From: Metaphire vulgaris
Taxonomy: Eukaryota > Annelida > Clitellata > Crassiclitellata > Megascolecidae
DNA: 64,000 bases
Direction: 5' to 3'
NCBI GenBank assembly: GCA_018105865.1
Contig: CM030850.1
Coordinates: 14,926,967 to 14,990,966, forward strand
The stretch's first letter is position 1. Every line of letters begins with the position of its first letter. The position numbers and the translations under genes are program-made. Positions 25,101-37,600 of this stretch are shown here, in pieces. The notes beneath the pieces are model-generated. The model was not told where the DNA came from. It was given only the letters and a program-made list of their open reading frames with translations, and searched no databases.

Positions 25101-28100
25101 CCTGATGATGATTCTCATTTCCTCAAATCAACTGTGGGAACAAAAGTAACTAAACAATGGACTTTTGGAACAACAGAAACAACACCCACACAAAAAAGAG
25201 ACGACAACAGAAAGCCTGATGATCCATATCCTCAGGACACTCACGGTCCACCTGAAAGTTCAGGTGAAACTAAAACAACAAAGAAACATGACAAAAACCC
25301 AGATGAGCCAGAACTTCTTGAAACCTATGGACCTATAGTAACACCAACTCATAAAATAAAGAACAACAATCAGCCTGATGATGATTCTCATCTTCTCAAA
25401 TCAACTGTTGGAACAAAACAAACGAAACAATGGACTTTTGGAAAAACAGAAACAACACCCACACAAAAAAGAGACAACATCAGACAGCTTGATGATCCAT
25501 ATCTTCAGGACACTCACGGTCCACCTGAAAGTACAGGCGAAACTAAAACAACAAAGAAACATGACAAAAACCCAGATGAGCCAGAACTTCTTGAAACCTA
25601 TGGACCTACAGTAACACCAACTCATAAAATAAATAACAATCAGCCTGATGATGATTCTCATCTTCTCAAATCAACTGTTGGAACAAAAGAAACTAAAGAA
25701 TGGACTTTTGGAAAAACAGAAACAACACCCTCACAAAAAAGGGACGACAACAGACAGCCTGATGATCCATATCTTCAGGACACTCATGGTCCACCTGAAA
25801 GTACAGATGAAACTAAAACAACAAAGAAACATGACAAAAACCCAGATGAGCCAGAACTTCTTGAAACCTATGGACCTACAGTAACACCAACTCATAAAAT
25901 AAAGAACAACAATCAGCCTGATGATGATTCTCATCTTCTCAAATCAACTGTGGGAACAAAAGAAACTAAACAATGGACTTTTGGAACAACAGAAACAACA
26001 CCCACACAAAAAAGAGACGACAACAGAAAGCCTGATGATCCATATCCTCAGGACACTCACGGTCCACCTGAAAGTACAGGTGAAACTAAAACAACAAAGA
26101 AACATGACAAAAACCCAGATGAGCCAGAACTTCTTGAAACCTATGGACCTACAGTAACACCATCTCATATAATAAAGAACAGCAATCAGCCTGATGATGA
26201 TTCTCATCTTCTCAAATCAACTACTGGAACAAAACAAACGAAACAATGGACTTTTGGAACAACAGAAACAACACCCACACAAAAAAGAGACAACATCAGA
26301 CAGCCTGATGATTCATATCCTCAGGACACCTACGGTCCACCTGAAAATACAGGTGAAACTAAAACAACAAAGAAACATGACAAAAACCCAGATGAACCAG
26401 AACTTCTTGAAACCTATGGACCTACAGTAACACCAACTCATAAAATAAATAACAATCAGCCTGATGATGATTCTCATCTTCTCAAATCAACTGTTGGAAC
26501 AAAAGAAACTAAAGAATGGACTTTTGGAAAAACAGAAACAACACCCACACAAAAAAGAGACGACAACAGACAGCCTGATGATCCATATCTTCAGGACACT
26601 CACGGTCCACCTGAAAGTACAGGCGAAACTAAAACAACAAAGAAACATGACAAAAACCCAGATGAGCCAGAACTTCTTGAAAACTATGGACCTACAGTAA
26701 CACCAACTCATAAAATAAAGAACAACAATCAGCCTGATGATGATTCTCATTTCTCAAATCAACTGTTGGAACAAAAGAAACTAAACAATGGACTTTTGGA
26801 ACAACAGAAACAACACCCACACAAAAAAGAGACGACAACAGAAAGCCTGATGATCCATATCCTCAGGACACTCACGGTCCACCTGAAAGTACAGGTGAAA
26901 CTAAAACAACAAAGAAACATGACAAAAACCCAGATGAGCCAGAACTTCTTGAAACCTATGTACCTACAGTAACACCAACTCATAAAATAAAGAACAGCAA
27001 TAAGCCTGATGATGATTCTCATCTTCTCAAATCAACTGTTGGAACAAAACAAACGAAACAATGGACTTTTGGAACAACAGAAACAACACCCACACAAAAA
27101 AGAGACAACATCAGACAGCCTGATGATTCATATCCTCAGGACACCTATGGTCCACCTGAAAATACAGGTGAAACTAAAACAACAAAGAAACATGACAAAA
27201 ACCCAGATGAACCAGAACTTCTTGAAACCTATGGACCTACAGTAACACCAACTGATAAAATAAAGAACAATCAGCCTGATGATGATTCTCATCTTCTCAA
27301 ATCAACTGTTGGAACAAAAGAAACTAAACAATGGACTTTTGGAACAACAGAAACAACATCCACACACAAAAAGAGAGACAACAGAGACAGCCTGATGATT
27401 CATATCCTCAGGACACTCATGGTCCACCTGAAAGTACAGGTGAAACTAAAACAACAAAGAAACATGACAAAAACCCAGATGAGCCAGAACTTCTTGAAAC
27501 CTATGTACCTACTGTAACACCAACTCATAAAATAAAGAACAGCAATAAGCCTGATGATGATTCTCATCTTCTCAAATCAACTGTTGGAACAAAACAAACG
27601 AAACAATGGACTTTTGGAACAACAGAAACAACACCCACACAAAAAAGAGACAACATCAGACAGCCTGATGATTCATATCCTCAGGACACTCATGGTCCAC
27701 CTGAAAATACAGGTGAAACTAAAACAACAAAGAAACATGACAAAAACCCAGATGAGCCAGAACTTCTTGAAACCTTTGGACCTACAGTAACACCAACTGA
27801 TAAAATAAAGATCAACAATCAGCCTGATGATGATTCTCATCTTCTCAAATCAACTGTTGGAACAAAAGAAACTAAACAATGGACTTTTGGAAAAAACAGA
27901 AACAACACCCACACAAAAAGAGACAACAACAGAAAGCCTGATGATCCATATCCTCAGGACACTCACGTTCCACCTGAAAGTACAGATGAAACTAAAACAA
28001 CAAAGAAACATGACAAAAACCCAGATGAGCCAGAACTTCTTGAAACCTATGGACCTACAGTAACACCATCTCATAAAATAAAGAACAACAATCAGCCTGA

Positions 28101-29955
28101 TGATGATTCTCATCTTCTCAAATCAACTGTTGGAACAAAACAAACAAAACAATGGACTTTTGGAAAACAGAAACAACACCCACACAAAAAGGGACAACAT
28201 CAGACAGCCTGATGATCCATATTTCAGGACACTCATGGTCCACCTGAAAATACAGATGAAACTAAAACAACAAAGAAACATGACAAAAACCCAGATGAGC
28301 CAGAACTTTTTGAAACATATGGACCTACAGTAACACCAACTCATAAAATAAAGAACAATCAGCCTGATGATGATTCTCATCTTCTCAAGTCAACTGTTGG
28401 AACAAAAGAAACTAAAGAATTTACTTTTGGAACAACAGAGACAACACCCACACAGAAGAGAGACAACAACAGACAGCCTGATGATCCATATCCTCAGGAC
28501 ACTCATGGTCCACCTGAAAATACAGGTGAAACTAAAACAACAAAGGAACATGACAAAAACCCAGATGAGCCAGAACTTCTTGAAACCTATGGACCTACAG
28601 GAACACCAACTCATAAAACAAAGAACAACAATCAGCCTGATGATGATTCTCATCTCCTCAAATCAACTGCTGGAACAAAACAAACTAAACAATGGACTTT
28701 TGGAACAACAGAAACAACACCCACACAAAAAAGAGACAACATCAGACAGCCTGATGATTCATATCCCCACAACACTCACGGTACACTTGAAAGTACAGAT
28801 GCAACTAAAACAACAAAGAAACATGACAAAAACCCAGATGAGCCAGAACTTCTTGAAACCTATGGACCTACAGTAACTCCAACTCATAAAATAAAGATCA
28901 ACAATCAGCCTGATGATGATTCTCATCTTCTCAAATCAACTGTTGGAACAAAACAAACTAAACAATGGACTTTTGGAACAACAGAAACAACATCCACACA
29001 AAAAAGAGACAACATCAGACAGCCTGATGATTCATATCCTCAGTACACTCACAGTCCATCTGAAAGTACCAGACAAATTAAGACAGCTAAAACAACAAAG
29101 AAGCATGAGAAAAACCCGGATGAGTCTGGACTTCTTTCAAGCAAGGAACCTAAAGGTCACAGAACGGTCAAACGAACTACAGTAGGCAGGTCAACTCATG
29201 AAATTAAAGATAATGACAAAAAGCATGATGGCATATTTGTAAAATCTACTACTGGTAAAATGGAGGATAATAAATCTACTGCTGGGGCAACGGAAGCAAA
29301 ATCCACTGAAGGGAACATAAAAACCACAAAAAAGGTATGTAAAACAACAACTAAGAAAAACAAGAAAGTGTCTGATAATGGACAATTTTTCTCAACCAAG
29401 AAACCACGACTACGAACTAAAGAAACAAAAGTCTATACAGGAGCAACAACATACAAAATGAGGGACAGAGACAAAGGTTCCCACAATTCACAACTTGTGG
29501 TATCAACTGGTGGAAGAAAAGAGGCTGGATCTTTTACCACTGGAAAAACTGATGCAAAGACTAAAGTAACAGCATCAACACATCAAATTAACGGCAAAGA
29601 CAAAACACCTGATGACACACATCTTCAAGACACTCAAGTATCTTCTGGCATCACAGTAACAATGACTGAGGAATCCACAAGAACATACAAGACAAGGTAC
29701 AAAAACAAATCAACTCCTCAAAAAACATCACCATATATCAAATATACTGCAAATCCTCAGTCCACAAGACCAGGTTTAAGCTTATACCCCAAGCCTGGTT
29801 CACCTGGAAAATACTGCTACTGTGAAGAGATTCCATACACTAAAATGTTGACGATGATGCCAAGTACAAGAATTGTACCATTTAATGCCACAGTTCCACC
29901 ATTCAATGCACAAGTTCCAATCAAAGATGTCGGGACTAGTCAGCGAATACAATGA
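19135..29955 (+). CDS. Predicted secreted tandem-repeat protein, two repeat families
   Basis: Exon 1 (19135-19264) encodes a signal peptide: a short N-region, a hydrophobic core of about 13 residues rich in V, L, A and T, and likely cleavage after T-M-A. It ends in a consensus donor GTAAGC in phase 1. Exon 2 is best opened at 19989 after TTGTAG, which keeps phase, and runs about 10 kb to the stop at 29953-29955. It encodes an acidic Glu/Lys/Thr-rich region (to about 20620), loose 33-residue units (about 20620-21110), a 32-residue array (about 21110-23190), a scrambled stretch (23190-24230), a 91-residue array of about 18 units (24240-29080), and a unique Thr/Lys/Pro-rich C-terminus with the only clustered cysteines (C-Y-C near 29812). 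The product is hydrophilic, probably disordered and extracellular. I know no named family. Single-base and short indels break the frame at about 21160, 21930, 26750, 27370, 28165 and 28219. They may be assembly errors or decay. Function is unknown; a mucus, adhesive or matrix role is only inference. Confidence 0.7.
21109..23190 (+). repeat. 96-bp (32-aa) tandem array, about 21 units
   Basis: The period is exactly 96 bp where measured (for example 21301 to 21397). Each unit encodes a block with core A-E-E-G-D-I-Y-P-P-E-P-H or, from about 22170, A-E-D-G-D-I-Y-A-P-D-Q-H, followed by T-E-T-S-Q-K and a lysine cluster. Some units are 93 bp (one lysine less). Neighbouring units are nearly identical in DNA, which points to recent expansion. 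The two subtypes occupy separate left and right blocks. Confidence 0.92.
23190..24230 (+). repeat. Scrambled mixture of the two repeat types
   Basis: Fragments of the 96-bp unit and of the 273-bp unit are interleaved every 10-40 bases, with many indels and stops in every frame. An example is the 273-bp-unit phrase TCAACTGTTGGAACAAAAG at about 23406 inside a 96-bp unit. Such base-level blending is more typical of a consensus built from misaligned reads than of an evolved sequence, so coding content here should not be trusted. Confidence 0.75.
24240..29080 (+). repeat. 273-bp (91-aa) tandem array, about 18 units
   Basis: Most units are 273 bp; a few are 267 or 270 bp. Units start near 24240, 24510, 24783 and so on. 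Each encodes four blocks: P-T-H-K-I-K-N-N-N-Q-P-D-D-D-S-H, then T-K-E-T-K-Q-W-T-F-G, then N-R-Q-P-D-D-P-Y-x-Q-D-T-H-G-P-P-E, then K-H-D-K-N-P-D-E-P-E-L-L-E-T-Y-G-P. The frame is open from 24225 to 26972, so at least ten units are collinear and coding. Variants such as DNIRQ against DNNRQ recur at spaced units, hinting at a higher-order repeat. Confidence 0.92.
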
Positions 29956-31692
29956 TCACAAATATGACTACCTTATAGAAGTAAAATCTCAGATGAAAGC
30001 AAGAAATGGAAAATGTAGTGATTCACTGATCTTATATGCATGCCTGGTTATGACTTTTATTATAACTTCCGTTAAACATAACACACTAACTGTACTGTTC
30101 ATCAATCTCGGGATTCTGTAAATATTAATTAATGTTCATTTCCTTGTATGCTAGCAAAAGGCAAATATAGGAAATTTATTTGGAAAATCGGAGACAGTTG
30201 AAATATTGCTGCAATGCTAAAACTGACAAATTTTAATTTTAATAACAAAAACTTCTTGCATGGCATGTTTTCATCTCCACCATAGCCATTGGCCACAGGG
30301 GATCTCGGCTGTCCCATCAAATTCCTATACAAACTTTTCAAGGTTATATCTTTAGATGTCTATGAATGTTTATCTACTGCAGAGCAATGTATTATGCATT
30401 CAGTGTTATTAATACTATAACTGTTATTGTATTATTTTCTAACCATTATTATATTATTATTGCAATTTATATAGCATCTCAGTGGAAAATGTATTGCAAG
30501 AGCACTGTACATAAAACAATAATATTTCACCAAAAATGCACTATTCCCTTTTGTAGTCAATAATTAATTATCGGTATACTTTCCCTTTGCATCTTGTATG
30601 AAAGGGAATTCTTTTAACCATTTTCTACTAGATCGATAAGATGCTGCATCAGAGTAATATTACTAATATATTATATATCACTGTTATAAATCTTCCAATG
30701 TCTGCAAGTACTGTACATCTCTAGTGAAACCCACTGAAAATGGTCATTTTATTGCAAGTGAAAAACATTCACTCTGCTCAATGTAAAAGTTAAAGTCTTA
30801 CTACTTTACCATGCAGCTCCAATGCCAGGCGCGCCTCTGAGTAGAAATAGAAGAGGCGCTATACAAATGCCACATTACATTACAACAAGCTCTCTAAGAA
30901 TAAGCAGCTACTGTTGTGCTGCTTTCAAAGCGCCATATACATCCACAAGATTTTACTTACTTACTTAAGCTCCAATGCTGATAAACCAGAAACAAGATTC
31001 TTTACAGAATGCCAGAGCTCTGCAGACTGCTGTTGATATTCCTGTTGCAAACATAATTAGCAACCCTGGCGAAAATTATAAACAATAAATACAAATTAAA
31101 ATCTGAGTCATTTTTGGGCCAGGGTACAATTTAGTCCATTTTAGTAGTCGGCGACATAGCAGGTAGAATTGTACCGTAATGTAATTTAATATAGTATTTG
31201 TATAGCGTCTCGTCTATCTTGCTGGTTCCCACTGGCTGATCTCTGGAATGACCTGGTCTTTTGCAGACGGATTTGAAGTGCCATCGATTGATAATCTCGG
31301 GTATTAGAAATGGTGCTAAAGAAGTGCATAAATATTATTATTAAATTTCTATTCGGACTCTGAAGCGCTCCCGGCATTATAGTGAGACTTTAGCTCTAGC
31401 ATTGAACAGTGTGACCGAATGCTAAAATTACGCCATTACAAATAAATCTGTAACTACAGCTAGTAATATAAAAGTAATTATTACAATATTAATAATAACT
31501 GCTATAATTGCCAAATATATTTAATAAATAGTGGGCGAAAATACGTGAAATTGCCTACCTGTGATCTCAACCATTGAGATCACTAGACAGTAGGGCCTCT
31601 ATTCGCTGTTTCTGTCCTACGGACCCTTTAAAGTTAAACACTGCGTTTTAAAGTAGAAATGAATAATATTGAATTTAATAATTAAATATAAA
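29956..31692. other. Intergenic DNA with LINE 3' tails
   Basis: Probable 3' untranslated sequence of the repeat gene, then a GCGCTATACAAATG tail with ATTAC repeats (about 30828-30893), a second tail ending in TTAC repeats (about 30895-30968) and AT-rich DNA. No gene seen. Confidence 0.5.
30828..30968 (+). mobile_element. Two LINE 3' tails, 5'-truncated
   Basis: The first (30828-30893) shares about 58 bp with 49462-49520: GCGCCTCTGAGTAGAAA, then GAGGCGCTATACAAATG, then ATTACATTAC. The second (30895-30968) matches the 3' ends of the LINEs at 33476-33627 and 34170-34316, with AATAAGCAGCTACT and a TTAC tail. No coding sequence remains. Confidence 0.7.
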
Positions 31693-34600
31693 ATGTCCAG
31701 CAGAGAAAATAATGCTAAAGACAGTTTTACTTGCGACAACTGTAAGTTTTCGGTAAAATACGACTATTTTGGGAAAAAGCCTCCGTTCTCAAAGACTACA
31801 ATGTAAGTTGATCCTTCGTCAGTAAATAAATAATATAATATTTATTAATTAATAATAATAGTTAGATTTTGATTAAAAATATCTCTTTCAATTAGCTTTT
31901 TTCCATAGTCGGTCTTACTCTTTCAATCAATCAATCAATGAACTTCTATGGCGCCACTATCATAATGCCCAGGACATCAGCCGATAGTGCTCCAAATCCA
32001 AATAGAATAAGAGCCAGACCAACCCGAACGAAAGATCAGTCAGAACAGCGGGGGAGCAATCTAAGGGGGATAAGCCAAGTCGAACAGGCATGTTTTAAGA
32101 CCAGATCTGAAAGATGATAAATTCTTAGTTATACGAAGTGATATTGGTAATGAATTCCAGAGCCTAGGGCAACACACTGAGTACCAAAAAAAAAACATCA
32201 CTCAACAGAAACCGTCCTCACATACATTTATGACAAACTTTTCACTGCCATTGGATCTCAACGAGTTACTGGTCTCTGTCTCCTTGATCTTTCTGCTGCC
32301 TTTGATACTATAGATCACAAAATCCTACTGAAACGCCTTTCCCTCTGGTTTGGAATATCTTCTGTAGCTCACCGCTGGTTCCAATCCTATCTCCAATCTA
32401 GATCCTTTCAAGTTTCATGCCAGAATCAAACTTCATCACCCTCCGATCTATACTATGGAGTACCACAAGGATCTGTCCTTGGACCGGTTTTGTTCAGTCT
32501 CTACACTACCCCACTGTCATCCTTAATCAACTCTCTCAAATTGAATCATCAACTTTATGCAGACGACACTCAATTATTTCTTTCGTTTACTCCATCTTCC
32601 TTTAAGGCATCAATCTCTGAACTAGAATCAGCATTTTTGTCAATCTCATCGTGGATGTCAGCTAATCTCCTTGCCCTCAATCCCTCCAAAACAGAATTTC
32701 TCTTATTTGGACTGCCACAACAACTGAAAAAATTGAAAATCCCACACTGATTTTAGCCCCAGATACAATAATAACCCCTGTTCCAACTGCAAAAAATCTT
32801 GGATTTACTTTTGACTCCTCCCTAAATTTTGAAGCTCACATATCTCAACTATCAAAAACCTGTTATGCTCACATTCGTGATCTACGCCGCCTTCGCCCCT
32901 ACCTTGATATTAAAACTGCTTCCACTATTGCCACTTCAATAGTTCACTCTAAGTTAGACTACTGCAACTCACTGTTTCACAATCTTCCAAAGGCTTCCAT
33001 ATGTAAACTCCAATCGATTCAAAATGCCTTAGCTCGTGCAGTAACTAAATCGCCTAAATTTTGCCACATTACACCATTACTCAAATCTCTCCACTGGCTC
33101 AAGATAACAGAACGCATTGAATATAAAATAATATCGATGACTTATAACTCACTCCATACATCAAAACCAGTCTACCTAAGAAATCTGATAATTCCACAAC
33201 AACCTGGATCTACTAGATCCTCTTCTCATGTAACTCTCCTTCGACCTCTGAATCAATCATCTCTCAAAATTTGCAATCGTGCTTTTTCATATGCGGCACC
33301 TGAGCTTTGGAACTCAATTCCAATATCCCTTCGTTGTCTACATCAAAGCCAAATAACAAACTCTGAGTCACAATTTTCTCCCCTTCTTGCAACATCTCCT
33401 CATGTTTTTCTTTCCAAACTAAAATCATTTCTCTTTATAAAATCATTTCCTCCATAGCTATAGCGTCCTGCCCACTCGCCCTTTTGATTAAATGACCCGG
33501 CATGAATGACCCACCTTTGGCTATAGCTACTTCATTTGAGATTGAGCGCATAGGAATAAGGAGCTACTTAGGGTGCATCTTTTGGAAGCGCTTTAGAAAT
33601 TAACGAGATTTTACTTACTTACTTACCAACTATTGCCAATGACTGTAGGAGAATGAGGAACAGCAAATGAAAGTCCTGCCGAATACCTATATCTACTATA
33701 ACCTTCCCAAAGCCTCCATCAACAAATTGCAATCAATGCAAAATGCACTTGCTCGTGCTGTTACTAAGTCACCTAAATTCTCCCATATTTCACCCATACT
33801 AAGATCATTACATTGGCTTAAAATAACTGAATGTATCCAATATAAGATAATAACACTTACATATAGCTCACTTCAGTCATCATAACCTGTCTACCTTAGG
33901 TCACTATTAACCCCTCAGCCTCCTCGACCCACACGTTCATCATCTTACCTCACTCTGTCACGCCCACTGAATCAGTCATCTCTGAAAATTTGCAACCATG
34001 CCTTCTCATATTCCTCACCTGAACTTTGGAATTCGATCCCAGCTTCCCTCTGCAGACTTGGACACTTTCAAACAATAAAATCTGAATCCTCATTTCCTAT
34101 AATTCCTGCATTATCTCCTCAAGTCTTCAGGTCTAAGCTTAAATCCTTTCTCTTTCTAAATTCATTTCCTCCATAGCTGTAACAACCTAGCCTCACTGCC
34201 CTTTGGATGTTGACTATTGCATGGCTGATAATATACCTTCCCCATAGCTATTTTAAGAAAGGCTGAGCGCCTAAGAATAAGCAGCTACTTTCCACAAGAT
34301 TTTACTTTACTTTACCTAGTGGAGTGATTAGTAGGTCTACGGACGTCTTGCTGGGTTCATTACATAGCATGGTTTTTTTCCTAAAAACAGATTTATAATT
34401 AATTCGGTGTTTGATAGGAAGCCAATGTAGGGACTGTTCAGCTGGGGATATATGTTCAGATCTGGGAGTTTTGGAAATGACTCAAACTTAAGAATTTTGT
34501 ACTCTCTGGAGTTTCTGCATATTTAAATTTGTGGTGCCGAAAAGCAGGGAACTGCAGTAGTCTAAGCAACAAGATACCAATGCATTGGCTAGTTGAATAA

Positions 34601-37600
34601 GGATAGGCTTAGGAAGTACTTAGGTGTCTGATGTGATAGATATCCCGAATATGATGAGAAATTTTGCAGACTGAATTTATGTGACTAGTAAAAGAGAGGG
34701 AAGAGTCAAATATCACACCAAGGTTGCGAGCAGAAGTACTTCTAGGGACAACAGTAGAACCTCCTAGTACTACGGATTCAGAGATTCAAATTTGGTCAAT
34801 TGGGCTGGAGTGCCTAATAGCAAGAACTCAGTTTTTGATGAATTTAAGAAAAAGCTTATTTGAATCCATCCATGACTGAATATTAGTAAAGGCACTGGAT
34901 AAAGTCTCAAGGGATGCATTTGAAGAAGAGTGATCAAAAGATATGAGAATTTGAGTGTCATCACCATAAAGATGAGAGGCCACTTTATGTTCATGAAGAA
35001 GTGAACCCAATGGGGTTATAATAGAGAGTAAATAACAGAGGTCCAAGGACTGAGCCTTGAGGGACATCACAAGACTGATCAATGAGAGTTGAGAGATTAT
35101 CATTTACTATCACTGATTGAGTGCGTGGATGTAAGTATGAAGTAAACCAATGTAAGGCAGTGTCAAAAATTCCAAACAAATGTTCAAGATGATGAAGACA
35201 AATTGAATGATCAGCAGTATCAAAGGCGGCAAACAGGTCAAAAAGAAACAGAGCAGTAACTTTCCCAGCATCAATGGCCCAAACAATGTAATCATTGGCT
35301 GCCAGCAGAGCTGTTTCGGTAGAGTGATATATTAGATCGAAGCTGGTTCGAAATCTTGGAATCCTGTTGGACGAAAACTTAACCATGACACATCATGTCT
35401 CTCACCTAGTCTCGACATGTTTCTTTGAATTACGAAACTTAAGAGTGATTGCCTCATCAATGTCAAGTGATACCGCTGAAGTACTGGTCCATGCCTGGAT
35501 TAGTACGAGGCTGGACTATTGTAATAGTCTCCTGTTCCAAATCACTGAAGCCCAAATCAAACGTCTCCAGGCGGTGCAGAACTCGGCGGCGAGACTGATC
35601 ACAGGTACCAGACGAAATGAACACATTACACCAATCTTGCGAGAACTGCACTGGCTTCCGGTCAGAAAGAGGATACACTACAAACTGATCTCTTGTCGAC
35701 AAGTGCTTTAGAGAGGGGAATCCCGATTATCTAATCCAGGATTGTCAACTTCTTCGCTCGACAAATCGGAGCACACGCCTGCGGTCTGATGACACAAGGA
35801 AGCTTGTCTCCCACAGGACATCCACTAAAATGGGAGACAGGTCGTTTAGGATCGCAGGACCAAACGTGTGGAACTCTCTTCCTCCAGACCTTCGTGATGC
35901 GTCTCCATCCCGTGTTGTCTTTCTATCTCAGCTAAAGATATATATGTTTGAGAGTTTTAATTGACTGCAGCGGCGCTTTGGTGCCACAAAGGGCCTAGAA
36001 GTATATTTATCTAATCTAATATATATTTATCTAATATTCGGTAAGCAGACTGGAAAGGGAGGTAGTGTGGACTAGAACATGAATGCGCATGTATTTACTT
36101 AGCAAGCATTCTTTCAAGAATTTTCGATGAGAAATTAAAATTAGAAATAAGCCTTTAGTTAGACAAGTCATCAGAAGAGAGAGATGGAATTTTTGAATTT
36201 TTACCCAGAACACTCAAAAGTTTTGTAGCTCCATGGTTCCTAGATATGGGGCCTCACGTATAGGCCTAAAGGCGGTAGTCGATGTTGTCCGACCAGACTA
36301 TGGGTTTTGGGGTTCATAATGACCAGTTTTTGCTTCAATCTAACCCCGGTCTAAACAAGAATGGGGTAATCCCATGTGTCATCGTTAGTGTACAGGCACA
36401 TCGGAACGAATTTTAAGCAGGGGGTGCTGATTTTCAGAAGACAAAAGTTGTGACAACGGGAAAAAATCTGTCTCTGAAAAACCCTTGACAAGCAAAAAAA
36501 ATCGTCGCTAACTTAACTTTAACCTCCAAATACCTTGACAAGCAAAAAAGGTCATCGCTAACTTTCCAGGGGTGCAGCACATCTTATTTCCAGGGGGGCG
36601 CAGCTGCACCTTCACTTCCTACGGGCCTGCTAGTGTAATTGAATATGGCAACAGTTTGTTTTGTTGATTAGGTGGTAAAGCCTATGGTCTGTTAATCACA
36701 AACTTCTTTATGTATACCGGTAATCAGTGGCAGGCTGGCCCTTTTGTCAACTTCTCTGGTGGAAAGCTTACTACTCAGACAGCTAGGATTATGGGCCCCA
36801 GACTGTGTGCAAAAGTAATGCTATAGCAGCAAAATCTGAGAAGGGTTGCTTGTGAGTTGAGTCCCTACTGTTTCCTGAGAACCAATATTTCAGACCAGTC
36901 CACCACGGTATATAATTATAATTTTTCATTCCTATGACGGAATCTTAGTCAAATAAAGAGAATTTTTCACATCTGAATGTTTGTTTCAGCGTACTGGAAG
37001 ATGCATACATTATGAGAGATCCTTTTACTGATGAATCAAAATGCATAATACTTGGATCACACTGTGCCATCTGTAATCGTGTATTGTGTGTATCGCAGGT
37101 AATGCACTGGATTTACGTGTACTTGATTTCTTGTTGCTGTGGCATTTTATTGTCTTATTAAATTACAGTGAAACCTCGTTATCTTGTTCCCTTTAAGCCA
37201 CCAAACTAGCCTCTCGCCATGCATTAGTCTGGAATGAATTTCCTTCTGTGCATTTTACCTTACTTACCACGAAGCCAATAAGTATGGTCCTACATAATGT
37301 GACCTTGCTATGTTGCTACTGCCCAAAGTCATGCCGATGCACGCCTGCCACCCGCGGAATGATCGACCGATTCAGTCAAACATGAATAACTCTTTTGCTA
37401 TAATTGCATTTTTTAGTTTAGAACATGCATAACCTTTAGTGTATTAGGTTGTTGATTGGCTGCAACTTTTAAAGGGTGCCCTGCAATGTGACACTTTCAC
37501 ATGCTAGCCGAAATCTTACCGGTATCCACCAGGGGTCCTAGAGAGAACTGCTGGTGGCCAAATCTGGAGGCAATTATTAGAGAATTGTTCCTATTTTGTC

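Noticed and set aside
24286..29185. Serial 77-90 codon frames at a 273-bp spacing on both strands of the 91-aa array
   Set aside because: They are out-of-frame shadows of each repeat unit. The long frame 24225-26972 is the coding one.
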